Assembly (NCBI GenBank): GCA_030522415.1 | Contig: CM060105.1 | Span: 13,896,206 to 13,960,205, forward strand | Source of the DNA: Channallabes apus | Lineage: Eukaryota; Chordata; Actinopteri; Siluriformes; Clariidae | Direction of reading: 5' to 3' | Length of the DNA stretch: 64,000 nt | Shown: positions 25,253-37,800 of the stretch, piece after piece | How positions within the stretch are numbered: the first letter of the stretch is position 1 | How the letters are laid out: every line of letters begins with the position of its first letter | Made by a program: the position numbers and the translations under genes | The notes under the pieces: model-generated | Database searches by the model: none | Told to the model about the DNA's origin: nothing | Seen by the model: the letters and a program-made list of their open reading frames with translations, nothing else

Positions 25253-26236
25253 TCACCGATTAACTAGACCTCTACTGAGACTATGAGCTATACTACAGGA
25301 AATGAGAGCAGCACCTTCCCGAGTGGGATGGACACCGTCCCGCCCTAACAGGCCAGCTTTGCCCTCAAAGGTCTTCCAATTGTCTATGTAGCCCACATTA
25401 TTTTTGGAGCACCACCTGGACATCCAGCGGTTCAGCGACCATAACCTGCTGTAAGCTATGTCGCCACGTCTCATTGGGATGGGACCAGAGCATACTACTT
25501 CATCGGACATCGCCTTCGCTAATTTAAACACCTCTGTAAAGTTACTCTTACTAACCTCTGACTGACGAAGGCGTATATCATTAGCTCCAGCATGTACCAC
25601 TATCTTAGAGAACCTATGCTGTCCTAGAGCCCTAAGATTACCTGCTATGTCCGGTGCTCTGGCTCCCGGGATACACCTAACCACTGCCGCTGGCGCCCCT
25701 AAAGGTCTAGTTAATGTCACGTGTCTCAGTATAGAGTCTCCTATAACCAGAGCTCTTTCAGGTTTCTCAGCGGGTGCAGCACTGAGGAGAGCAAACCTGT
25801 TGGACACGTGAGGCGCAGAGGAGGTGTGCTCCGGTGGGCTAGCCTTAGCGTTAGCTTTGGCTGAACGAGTATGCCGCCGAGTCGTCACCCACTCGCCCCG
25901 CTGTGAGGGCTCTAATGCCGGAGTCGGGGGCTGATTATCTCCGCCTGTGGCACCCAGACTGTCCGCTACAGGAATAACGCTGCTCTCACACTCTCTAACA
26001 CTCTCTAAAGTCTGGATGCGCTCCTCTAACGCTGATATCTTCTCCGTCAGAGTGCTCACTAACACACACCTATCACAAATAAAATTATCGCTAATGACGG
26101 AGGAAGAATGTCTAAACATCCTGCACTCTACACACTGAACAAGCTGAACGGTAGACATTATAACGTACCTCTGTGTCGGAGTTTTTAGTTGTTTAGTTGA
26201 GGAAACTCGCGCGTTGCGAAACTTTCGCGGCAACAA
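25253..26236 (-). CDS. LINE ORF1: zinc-finger and esterase-like protein (327 aa)
   Basis: The N-terminus has a Cys4-type, PHD-like finger (VQCVECRMFRH and FICDRCV), then a coiled-coil-like stretch (LTEKISALEERIQTLE). The C-terminal half is an SGNH/GDSL-type esterase with GDSILRHV (Ser), HAGANDIR and DGVHPTREG (Asp and His). Esterase-bearing ORF1 proteins are known from CR1/L2-clade LINEs. A gap of about 96 bp separates it from ORF2 on the same strand. Codons 1 or 27 could serve as start. A single-copy host lipase is unlikely because of this context. Confidence 0.85.
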   Translation of the reverse strand: MLPRKFRNARVSSTKQLKTPTQRYVIMSTVQLVQCVECRMFRHSSSVISDNFICDRCVLVSTLTEKISALEERIQTLESVRECESSVIPVADSLGATGGDNQPPTPALEPSQRGEWVTTRRHTRSAKANAKASPPEHTSSAPHVSNRFALLSAAPAEKPERALVIGDSILRHVTLTRPLGAPAAVVRCIPGARAPDIAGNLRALGQHRFSKIVVHAGANDIRLRQSEVSKSNFTEVFKLAKAMSDEVVCSGPIPMRRGDIAYSRLWSLNRWMSRWCSKNNVGYIDNWKTFEGKAGLLGRDGVHPTREGAALISCSIAHSLSRGLVNR

Positions 26237-27303
26237 TACGAAAACAGGAAGCTACGTCACCAACAGGAAACTGCTACTGAGTAAACAGTCCTCGTGATCA
26301 CCAGGCTGAGCAGCAAAGTTGCTTCACGATAACATCTTTTAAGCTCACAACACTGACTGGACAATCATGGACACATTCATACACACTTGCACTAAATACT
26401 CATACATCTGGTCAATTGCACATGTCACCTTTCATGCATATTTGCACAACCACTGACACTTTAATACCATATTTCTATATTTTTGCAATATTTTATTATG
26501 CCCTTATGCACAGTTAATTTTACAAATTTTACTAGTCAAAATTATTTCTTTAGTATTTCCTTTTTATTGATTATTTATTTTACGTACAAGATTTTATTTT
26601 CTTATTTTCTTATATATTTTTTTTTTTAAGGTCACTGGCGGTCGTATAAAAGCATTTCACTGCATATTATACTGTGTATGATTGTGTATGTGACTAATAA
26701 AATTTGAATTTGAATTTGAATTTGAGTCCCAAAGCTTTAGAAATGGCTTTATAACCTTTACCAGACTGATAGATCTCAATTACTTTTGTTTTCATTTGTT
26801 CCTGAATTTCTTTGGATCTTGGCATGATGTCTAGCTTTTGAGGTGCTTTTGGTCTACTTCTCTGTGTCAGGTAGCTCCTATTTAAGTGATATCTTGATTG
26901 AAACAGGTGTGGCAGTAATCAGGCCTGGGGGTGACTACAGAAATTGAACTCAGGTGTGATAAACCACAGTTAAGTTATTTTTTAACAAGGGGGCAATCAC
27001 TTTTTCACACAGGGTCATGTAGATTTGGAGTTTTTTTCTCCCTTAATAACGTAAACCTTCATTTAAAAACTGCATTTTGTGTTCAATTATGTTATCTTTG
27101 ACTAATAGTTAACGGTTTTTGATGAGCAGAAACATTTAAGTGTGACAAACATGCAGAAGAATAAGAAATCAGGAAGAGGGCAAATAGTTTTTCACACCAC
27201 TGTATGATCACGTCTGTATGGTTGTTTTTGGTTGTTTTCTTGACCGAAAACAATAATAATAGGAGCGTTTTGTGAGTTGTGAGCATTTTTGTGACATCAT
27301 CGC

Positions 27304-27767
27304 CAGTGGTGTCAAAAGTATTCACATTCATTACTTGAGTAGAAGTATAGATACTAGGGTTCAAAAATACTTCTTTAGAAGTTGAAGTATCAACCCAAGC
27401 TTTTTACTTAAGTAAAAGTTTAAAAGTACTGGTTTCAAAACTACTTAAAGTATAAAAGTAAAAGTACCGTGAGGGGCGACAAAAGCATTAAGGTGTCGCT
27501 TTCTGATCATGCGAGGTGGGGGGTTTGGGGCATTGTGCGCGTTCTTATCATGCGACCGGGGGGGTTGCGCGTTCTGATCATAAAAATAGAGTAACGAGGC
27601 TATTTTTAAAATGTAAGGAGTAGAAAGTACAGATAATTGCTTAAAAATGTAAGGAATAGAAGTAAAAAGTCGGCTGAAAAATAATTACTCCAGTAAAGTA
27701 TAGATACCCAAAATTTCTACTTAAGTAAGGTAACGAAGTATTTGTACTTCGTTACTTGACACCTCTG
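27304..27767. mobile_element. hAT-type MITE
   Basis: The ends are inverted (CAGTGGTGTCAA left, CAGAGGTGTCAA right) and a perfect 8-bp duplication ATCATCGC flanks the element (27296-27303 and 27768-27775). The inner sequence is rich in TACTT/AAGTA repeats and has no coding capacity. An 8-bp duplication is diagnostic for hAT transposition. Confidence 0.85.
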
Positions 27768-27954
27768 ATCATCGCATCCTTGTCACTTGACTTTTAAGGG
27801 TTAAAGTCTGATAAAAATGTTTCAAAAAAGTTTCATCAAAGTATGAATGTGTTACATAGAATCTGCTGTTAATAACAAATAATTAAATACTGGCAGTGTT
27901 AAATCTCTCAAGCCGCAAAATCACCTTGCTTTTGTGTCTTGAGCTTCAAACATG

Positions 27955-27958
<4 letters not shown>

Positions 27959-27989
<31 letters not shown>

Positions 27990-28016
27990 GTTGTTGTTGT
28001 TGTTGTTGTTGCTGTT
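27959..28016. repeat. (TTA)n(TTG)n microsatellite
   Basis: About ten TTA units switch to about eight TTG units. A similar switch occurs at 51981-52030. Confidence 0.85.
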
Positions 28017-28304
28017 GCCATTATTCATTACTTTGATCATTACTGGCTAAGATCCCTTTTATTTTTTTGGTGTAGCTGTTAAATAAGGTAATGTAACGTT
28101 AACGTTGTGTGGACATACAGGAAAAAAATATCAGCATGATTTAAAATATTTCAATATCAGTCTAAAACATTTAAACAGTAGATTCAAAAGCAGTAGGCTC
28201 AGCATTAGGTGCTGATTAAGTCTCTATAATCGCAGCTCTAATAATGCGGACTCTCATCTAAAGCACATCTTTATATTACAATGATCTACATGATCTGAGG
28301 CACG

Positions 28305-28307
<3 letters not shown>

Positions 28308-28351
<44 letters not shown>

Positions 28352-28380
28352 CATCTATCCATCCATCCATCCATCTATCT
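28308..28380. repeat. (CTAT)n(CCAT)n microsatellite
   Basis: CTAT units pass into CCAT-type units. There are no genes nearby. Confidence 0.85.
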
Positions 28381-28469
28381 GACATTGCAAAAATATCCAA
28401 CTCACAAAATGTCATTAATATATAATCTTTTGGTCTCAGAAACAATCTGAAAAAACTATAAAGCATGAG

Positions 28470-28897
28470 GACTTTATAAATGAAAGAACTTTATTAATCC
28501 CAGAGGGAAATTGCTAATGCTAGGTTACAGTTGCTCACAGTTGTTATCTAAGGAAAGGTAATAAAAAAAAAAAAATGTTACAGTCAGTGAATATCCACAT
28601 ACAGTACATGTGTGTATGAGTTACAGAGAAGAGTTGTAAACGTCTATGGCCGTAGGGAGAAAGGATCTCCTGTGACGCTCTGTGGAACACTAGATAGTAA
28701 TCAGTCTCTGGCTGAAGCTGCTCCTCTGTTCAGCGAAAACACTGTATAGCGGGTGAGAAGGATTGTTGAAAATGGATTGTACTTTGGGCAGAATCCTCCT
28801 CTTCACTACTACATCCACAGAGTCGAGCTCCATGCCTAGCACAGATAGCACAGATCCAGCCTTTGTGATGAATGGCACTTTGTGATTAAAACCCTCT
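28470..28897 (-). mobile_element. LINE 3'-end fragment
   Basis: The minus strand encodes ITKAGSVLSVLGMELDSV and RRILPKVQSIFNNPSHPLYS, a conserved C-terminal region of a fish LINE reverse transcriptase. It ends with a 3' UTR containing the complement of AACTTTATTAATCCCAGAGG. 5'-truncated and non-coding as a whole. Confidence 0.7.
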
Positions 28898-30110
28898 TCA
28901 TCTCCCTTGGGAAGTTCTCAAAGTTGGCGCACCAAGGGGCATAATCATCCCAAAGGAGCAGTGCTCCACGCTTGGGCTCTTTTTGTGAGAAGTGTTATGA
29001 CTTAGGCCACCTTGGATCAGTTTGAGAAAAAACTGTAGTTCAAATATTAGGGAGGACAGTAACGAAGCTTCTGGTGTTGTCTCTGGTTAGGGATTGACTT
29101 GATACTGGGAATGCAGCAGTTGTAGCTACTTTTCTGAACATGTCTGTGTGTGTGGTGGCTCTTAATGTACCAGCTCAAGTCTCAATACACTTCTTTAAAT
29201 CAGCTATGCTTTACAATCCTTTTAAGACTGTGGTCATCCCTGCTGCTTGTGCACCTTTTTCCCACCACACTTTTCTACACCAAAAAATGCATGGTATTTA
29301 TACAGTATGAAGATTTTAGTTGTCACATACAGTACTGTGCAAAGTTCTGTGCAAAATACCTGTAGAACAATGGTATGTCTTATAATAAGTGATTAATTGA
29401 TATAACGACCATTTGCCTAAAATATAGTGTCAGGTAAAATTTGTGCAGTTTTACAAGGAAATTAGCTGCTTATTTTTACCCAACATCCAGAAGAATAGGG
29501 ATTGGATTCACCAGATATGATATTATTCAATTAAAAAAAAATTATATATAGCACTTTTAAGAATGGTCATTATCTCAAAGCAGCTCCACAAAATCAAAAG
29601 AAATTATCTTGGGTTAGTCTTGTATGCCACTTCAATTAAAATTGCGATTCTATAAATATCCCGATTCTATATTTACATTTTCACCCAATTTTAAACCTTT
29701 ACTGTAACTGTTGGACCCTTGAGCAAGTGCAAGTGCACTCCAAGTGCTTGATACAACCGTGTGTCGAGCTAGCAACCCGGTCCTGTACATAACTGCCACA
29801 GAAACGGTGGGTGTTTATTTATTTCCCAATGTGCACATAGATGGAACCATCCATCCATCCTACATTCTTTTTTCATACATACAAAAAAAAATAAAAAATT
29901 TCTCAGGAAATTTTATGTAATAAACTGCTTATGTTTTACCACTTTTTATCTGGCCTACAGATATTTTTCTGTAAATTCAAACTTTGCTGGAATACTAATT
30001 ACTGATGTTTGGAAATCAGAAATGTTTTTTACTTAATAAGGAATTATAAAATAAACACATATGACAAAGTTTGTACAAAAAAAACACAGGGTGCTTAGAA
30101 CTTTTGCAGA

Positions 30111-30166
<56 letters not shown>

Positions 30167-30544
30167 CATTTCAGTTTAAAGTACAGTACCATATTTCCAA
30201 TGTTAATTTATGAAATTGATGAATGATTATATACTTTTACGTTTAATCTCAAACTGTACATAAGAAAAAACTATATTATATTTAAAAATATATTTTTAAA
30301 TGGAAACATAACCATAAAAATATATGATATTGAGATATACTGTACATGTAAGACATTTATTTGTTGAATTATATATATTTAATAATATAACAAAATCTAG
30401 GTTTTAGCCTGATTTTACAGTTCAGGCTCCAACTCACAAAAAGCCTTCATCTTAAAACAATAATAAACAAATAAAATGCTATTCATATTACAGAACATTC
30501 AAAATGTGTATTTGGCTTTTGTTGATAAACTTAATGCAGAAATT
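28898..30544. other. Intergenic region downstream of gene B
   Basis: I see no gene here. It holds a fragment of the nested LINE's 3' tail (about 29530-29605, minus) and an (AT)n run at 30114-30165. An AATAAA on the minus strand at 30356-30361, 184 bp past the gene B stop codon, is a candidate poly(A) signal. Confidence 0.6.
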
Positions 30545-31465
30545 CTACTTGATTTTAAAGACGGTGTTAAAATCCTCCTCAAACATCTTTTTCAATTTGG
30601 CTCCCATCCTGCCATAGGTATCATTCTGTAGACACACACATGGGTACAACAAGGGCATATGTTCAAATGGTAACAATCAATGACCGATTGGCCTAAACCT
30701 AATCTGCAAGACTAACTATAATCTTTCGTTAGCTATCTCTACTTTTATATATAGAAATAAAATGGTTATGACAGGATTAATTGTCAACACATATTAAACT
30801 AAGTATAAATAGAAAATATTATATATTTAAAGAAACCTATAATTTAACCTCTATTTAATCTGGATTGTGTTTATACCTTGTTAAACGTCCTGCAGTTGTT
30901 GAAGATGAGGTCGATGTCATGCACAAACTGTCCCACTGTTCTGTACTCATTTGTCTCTAGTTTGGCCTTCACTCTGTGCAGCCACATGGGGTTGGAGATC
31001 ACACTGTTGTAGGTCAGCACCTGCACAAGGACTAGGTTTAAAAAAGACGAACACTCTAACTGAATTAAATGCTAAGGCTAAACCTGGAGCTAACATCATG
31101 GCTTTCTACAGCCTTGGACTGAATGGTTCTCAGTTTGAGATCAGGAGACCTCTGGGAGTAACCATGTTGTCCACCATTATAAAAAAGGTGTTCGTACAGT
31201 ATATCACAAAGCACGAAAATAAAAAGGCTTTTATTTTTATTATTGCACTCTTATCCAGTTTGACTAGTCTCAAACTAAATATAAAGTGTATAAAAATAAT
31301 GTACCAATGATATTTAATGTCAAATAAACATTTGTTCTGTTTGGAAGATTCATCCATCCAGAAGGTAATTGCCCCATGGGTAAATTAATATAGTAGAATT
31401 CTGATGAGTTGGCATCCTATCCAGTGTACAGTGTATTGCTATTACTTACTACTAGATTATCTAAG

Positions 31466-31525
<60 letters not shown>

Positions 31526-31838
31526 ATAGTTAAATGTGAAAGTGGAGCATAGTGATGTGATTCCTACCATGTCAGTAAACACACGCTTTGTATCTGCCTT
31601 AAACAAGCGCAGCAGCAGATATTCACAGCGCTGATGAAGGGAAAAACACAAATAATCAGTAATTCAACTGTGCCTTTTTGATGTGTGTGTGTGTGTGTGT
31701 GTATGCGTGCGTGTGTGTGAATACCAGGTTGTTTCCATGAACAGGAATGCTCAAAGCACCTTCCCTACTCATGTGAGTCCAGAATCTCTGGTTAGATTTT
31801 AAATCACAGAACGTACACATCCACTCGTCCCTGCAAGA

Positions 31839-31870
<32 letters not shown>

Positions 31871-34800
31871 ACACATCACCGAAACTCTATAAGCCTTCTT
31901 TTTCAGTTCAATTATTTTCAGTTTCTTTAACTGATTAACTGAACTCATGAACTGGTATATGTCACATAAACCCCATTTTAAGGGGTTTAAGTGAAAAATG
32001 TCATATTGGATGATGGGATACAACAATATTTTCATCCCTACACAATATTTCACTGCAACAACATACGATGGTGTAACAGTCCATACTGTTAGTTATCACA
32101 TAAAAAAATTGCAAGCCATCTTCCCTCGTCATATGCTGTAAACACATAGCTGTTATGGATTCCGTCAGGTATTACAGGTAATTCAATTGCTGCATCTGAC
32201 CAAACAAACATCTGACAGAATCAAACCCCAGATCATAACACTGCTCCACATGCCCTGAACAGTAGGCACTAAACATGATGGGTGCATCACTTCCTACTTC
32301 CTAGCCTTTCCTTCCTACCCTGATGCACCCATCACTCTGGAACAGGGGAAATCTGGGATTTCTCACCCAAGTTTGTCCTGTAGAGTTGGTACGTGGCAGT
32401 GATGGTGAAAAACTCGTGGACACCCGTCACAGCAGGTCAGTTTGTTCTCAGTGTTACAAATGTAGCATGCATCATCATTATTCTGGTCCCGCTGGTTCAA
32501 ATAAGGAAGAGCATTGAGTCAATACATGTTTATACAATACATACACTATATTGCCAAAAATATTCACTCGCCTGCCTGCACATGCATATGAACTTGAGTA
32601 ACATTGAATTCTTTAATCCACAGGGTTTAATATGATGTTGGCCCCACCCCCTTTGCAGCTATAACAGCTTCAACTCTTCTGGCAAGGCTTTTCATAAGGT
32701 TTAGGAGTGTGTTTATGGGAATTTTTGATGGACAAGAAGGCCGGGTTCACAGTCTCCATTCATCCTAAAGGTCTTCTATTAGGTTGAGGTCAGGACTCAG
32801 GACTGTGCAGGCCAGGCCTTCTCATCCAATATCAGTGTCTTGCAAAAGTATTCACCCCCACATGAAAAAATTGTCATGTAATGCCATAATCATAATTTTT
32901 ACTGCTTCGATTTATTTAATATTTCTTAGTTTGAAAATACAATGTTCTTATGAATACTATTTGGTGAGTAAACTATAAAGCATCTCTCACCCACCTGGAC
33001 ACTAAGAGGGGAAATTATGTGAAAATGCTCTTCATCGACTACAGCTCTGCATTCAATACCATAATTCCCTCCACACTCACCACCAAGCTGGAGCACCTGG
33101 GACTCAGCTCACCCATGTGTCAGTGGATCTCCAACTTCCTAACTGGCAGACCACAGGCAGTAAAGATGGGCGGTCATGTCTCAGCCTCCCTCACACTCAG
33201 CACTGGAGCGCCCCAGGGTTGTGTTCTGAGCCCCCTGCTGTACTCTTTATACACCTACGACTGCGTGGCCACTACCAACTCCACCGCCGTCATCAAGTTT
33301 GCTGACAACTCTGTCGTGGTGGGCCTGATCACGAACAACGATGAGTCGGCCTACCTGGAGGAGATTGGGAATCTGGAGAACTGGTGCCAGAGGAACAATC
33401 TCCTCCTGAACGTCAGTAAGACAAAGGAGCTGATAGTGGACTTTAGTACAAAGCAGGAGAGGAACTACCAGACCCCCGTCATCAACAAGAGCCCAGTGGA
33501 GAGAGTGGACAGCTTCAGATACCTCGGTGTTCACATCACGCAGGACCTGTCATGGTCCTGTCACATCAACACCGTGGTGAAAAAGGCCCGGCAGCGTCTG
33601 TACCACCTCAGACGTTTGAGAGACTTCAGACTGCCCTCCAAGGTGCTCAGGAATTTCTACTCCTGCACCATAGAGAGCATCCTGTCGGGAAATATCTCGA
33701 CCTGGTTTGGAAACAGCACCATGCAGGACAGACGAGCTCTACAGAGGGTGGTGCGTTCAGCTGAGCGCATCATCCGCACTGAGCTCCCTGACCTGCACTC
33801 AATCTACACCAAGCGGTGCTGGACCAAGGCCAGGAAGATCGTGAAGGACCTCAGCCATCCCAATAATGGACTGTTCTCTCTGTTGTGGTCAGGAAAGCGC
33901 TTCCGCTCCCTGAAGGCCAACACAGAGAGACTGAGGAGGAGCTTCTTCCCGCAGGCGATAAGGTCTCTCAACCATACCACATTCACACCACAAACACAGA
34001 ACTAATACAACCTGTTAACGTCAACGGACACTATGGACACTTTCATGCACATCTACCCTGACATTGGAACTCATATTTATGTTTACATTCTGGACCCCTG
34101 CACAAAGTCACTTTAATAAGGCACCTTAACACATGTTTCCATGCAAATTACTTGCACACAAATCTCAATTTTAAAAGGAAATCTCTATTGTACAGTATAT
34201 CTCTATTTTTATTTCCATTTTATGTACAGTATACTTTAATTTTTTATTTCTATTTTTATTCTAGTTAAGTTAAAATTTTCCTATTTCTTTATTCATATTT
34301 ATTCCTTACTGTAAGATTTAATTCTCTTTTTAAGGTCACTGGCGGTCGTGTAAGCATTTCACTGCATATCGTACTGTGTATGACTGTGTATGTGACGAAT
34401 AAAATTTGAATTTGAATTTGAATTTGAAAAGCAGATATTTGGAAAAAAGATGTTTAGGAAGTTGATGAGTCTAATGATATAAAAACTGCATCAATACTGT
34501 AATTAAAGACTCACATGATCATTGGGACAGCATTGATGACAAGGACATGACAGAACATGGACATACAGGATCTCCTTCTGCAAACAGAACATATGCAAGA
34601 ATATATGATACATTTTTCTATATAAAAAAGAAATCTGTATTTAATGTCTGAATTCAACATACAGCGGACCCTCGGCATACAAATCTTCTGGAGAAAATAG
34701 TGATACTGTGATACTGTCCCAATGGTAAGCAATCCAATTTTGATGTATTGTGAGGATTCACTGTCTTATGCAGCACTCGGGAAAAAAAATCCCCCCCCCC

Positions 34801-37800
34801 CGTCATATGCGTACAGTATAAACAACAAGGTAGCCTTGTAGTTCATGTAGCTGCACTATACATGTTAGCAAGAACGGTAATCAAAAGAAACAGTGCCACT
34901 TTTAGTTTTGTTTTAAAGCAGCCGGTGCCAAGACGAATCATAAATTAAGGTTAAGTGAGGTGTAATGTCGATTTATTTCATATTTTACTTCATTTACACG
35001 TCTTTTCTAAATGTTTGAATTGTTTTTGTATGCAAAAATATGATTATAGTATTGGAAATTGGTAATACTGGTAATATTTTTAATGGATTATAAATCGATT
35101 ATATGCATTTACAGTACATTATTTCCGATAGGGCAATGTGTTTTGCAATACAAAATTTCACCTTAAGAACCTCGCCCCCAAAACAAATTAAATTTGTATG
35201 CCGAGGTGCTGTTCTCTTAGGATCAAACCATACAGCAACTCATATAAGCTACTGTATAACATGATCAAGCTGCACTTATAAATATTATCTTTCACATACA
35301 TTCAGCAGGTAGTTAAGGGTTTTGCCATGACACAGTATGTCTTTCTTCCAGTTTCCATCTATCAGAGCTAACTCCTGCCTTACAAAATCCTCTGGGGTGA
35401 ACCAGGATTCCTCTGTGCGGATGCTCTTACTGCGGGACCCTGAAGCACAAACAAACATGTCTGCAAACACTCTATTCTTACATTCTGTCATACAATCCGG
35501 TCATGCAGTATTTCATCATGTCATTAAATACACTCTTATTCTGCACTCCATTTGCTGCAGTCATTATTGCATGCTGTAACTGACATTCTGCAGTTTTTAC
35601 AGTTATATTCTGCATGAGGATGATGTGTACTGTTTCCAGGAGGTGACTTCTACTTACCTGCGAACCTGCTTTTATATAAAAACCCACTGACGGAGCCACA
35701 GCTGACTGGTAAAACAGCGACTTTGAATTTTGACAAGTCCCCTCGATCTGTGTCTTCTTCCTCTTCTTCTGTGTCCTGAAGATCTTCACTTGATTCATCT
35801 GTCTCTACACTGGATACTGATTCCATCAGGTAGCAGTGGAGCAACACATAGACAAAACACAGCAATAAAAAGAAAAAAAATTATTTACAAGAAGTTAAAT
35901 GTATCAAGAATGACCTTTTTTTCTTTCTCTATATGTTACGCTTTGAAACTTCCTACAGTGGTCTTTTTTGCTGTAGTAAAAGCAAGTGGTTTCTACATGT
36001 GAACAATAAAAAAAACATGTAAATAAGGGCTAATAAATATGAACACTAACAAGGACTGGAGCATTCCTCACGGCCTGAAGAAATGATCCGTCTCTGCGAT
36101 AAAAGAAAGTAATTTTATTGGTTGAAAGCATGACAACAACTTTACATCATGATATAACTATAAAAAAAGAAATAGGCACAGTACTTTCTGACCACAGGAT
36201 CTGTAATCGGGTGGACACCTCAACTGTCCCTCCTTTTAAAAAAAAGACAAAAAGTGCAGCCTTTTAGTGTACAATGTTTTATCCTAGTTAATATCTTTAT
36301 ATTCTTATGTTCTACACATAGATTTACCGTTAACAGTGTCTGCAGTGGAGTTTTGTGCCAGAAGATACTGAGTTTCCAGTTCTTGCAACTCTCCTTTCCT
36401 GAAAATTTCTGAAATTTATTTGGAGTAAACCAGCGATCCTGGTACTGAATACACTCCTCCCCTAGAGGAACAAACCTTTCTTTTAAATTACAATTAAAAA
36501 CAAATAACATTCGGGGAAATGTGATGTCATAATATTTATTAGTGATAATTCTGTATGAGAATGATGATTACATGGCTTTGTTTGTACTGACCTTTGGCAA
36601 GCTTGTCTGGATACAGTGTTCCTTTCTTATTTCCACAGTTAACTGGAAGTGTTCCTCTCTTTGACAACGGGGCTAAGAGGAAGAATGTCATGTCAGCCTT
36701 AAGCACGCTTTCCCAGAATGTCCCACCAGAGCACCATACATAACGAATTGAATTTAAATTGCTAATATATAGGCGATATGCTGTACGTATCCATGACAAA
36801 GCTAGTGCTTTCTCTTTGCATTACTTCCTGTTCATCTAAATCCATTTTAATATTTTTTAGTTATTTAATTCAATCTTGATTGTGCTTCCCATTCAGGTAG
36901 AAAGGTCTACATGAACATATTGTCGTGGTGCTACTGATAATAAACTGCTCATTCTTCATGAGTTTATACCAAAAGAAAAATATTAGCAACTTGATTAATG
37001 TTCATCAATCAGTAAACTGGTGGCAGGTTTATGGGCACCCAAGTCTCACCCATACCCTCAAGAACCAAAGACCAGACCACCAAGTCCAATCCCACAGAAA
37101 AGCCAGTGCAGCACAAATCACAGATAAAATTGACTGCTATACACAAAAGAAGCAGAAAATCAAGTGTGCCACAGCACACCACACATGGAGCATGGCAAGC
37201 AAAGAGCCGCTGACCCACCTCCAAACTCCCCACCTCTCATTCTGATTGAGCATGCATATGGTGCAGCAGACAAACAAGTTCGACCTACAGATGCCCACCC
37301 TACAACCCACAGCACCCAAAGAATACCTGGTGCCACACGCCATAGTACACCCCCTAGAGGTCTTGTGGAGTCGTTCCATTCTGCTACTGTTTATACATTA
37401 AATACAACATTGTAAAGCATTAATATTAAATATACATCATAGTATAGTAGTGCAGTATAGCGCAGCAAATAAATAACAAGTCTCACCCATAACCTCAAGA
37501 ACCAAAGACCAGGCCATCCAGTCCAATCCCACAGAAAAGCCAGCGCAGCACAAATCACAAGCAAAGAGCCACTGACCCACCTCCAAACTCCCCAGGTCTC
37601 AATCTAATTGAGCATTCATAGGATGCAGCAGGCAAACACGTCCGAACCAAAGATGCCCACCCTACAACCCACAGCAGATACACCCCCGGTGGCACCAGGA
37701 GAAGCTAGACAATACTGGACAATACTAGACAATACTAGAAATAATAATAATAATCATCATCATCATAACAACAACAACAATAATAATATAAATACATAAA

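Larger units (their letters stand above)
21190..26328 (-). mobile_element. Apparently full-length L2/CR1-like LINE nested in the first LINE
   Basis: A 4-bp duplication ATAA flanks the 5139-bp insertion (21186-21189 and 26329-26332), and the interrupted LINE reads continuously across it by comparison with the copy at 10780. Two long open frames (ORF1 esterase, ORF2 endonuclease-RT) have no stop. The 3' end carries the widely copied AGCGCTTTTAACAATTG-type tail, also found at 29530, 39341 and 61126. Confidence 0.9.
18445..26723 (+). mobile_element. L2-like LINE inserted in the Tc1 element
   Basis: The element begins with a run of about 24 T, then CCAAGATGGCGCCGGTGAG, and carries endonuclease and RT frames. 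Its 3' UTR is split by a second LINE at 21190-26328, resumes at 26333, and ends in a (TTTGAA)n-type tail. A short GAG duplication at the Tc1 junctions fits target-primed insertion. The AAGATGGCGCC start resembles YY1 sites at the 5' ends of other LINEs. Confidence 0.88.

Noticed and set aside
25253..26236. Host GDSL lipase gene
   Set aside because: The esterase-like frame sits directly upstream of a LINE ORF2 on the same strand inside the element's boundaries, so it is LINE ORF1.
28308..28380. CRISPR-like array
   Set aside because: Only simple tandem repeats without spacers are present. No CRISPR array is seen anywhere, as expected in an animal genome.
33019..34005. Host gene of 328 aa in a gene B intron
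   Set aside because: It is a truncated LINE RT, with the 3' tail of the family and a changed catalytic box.
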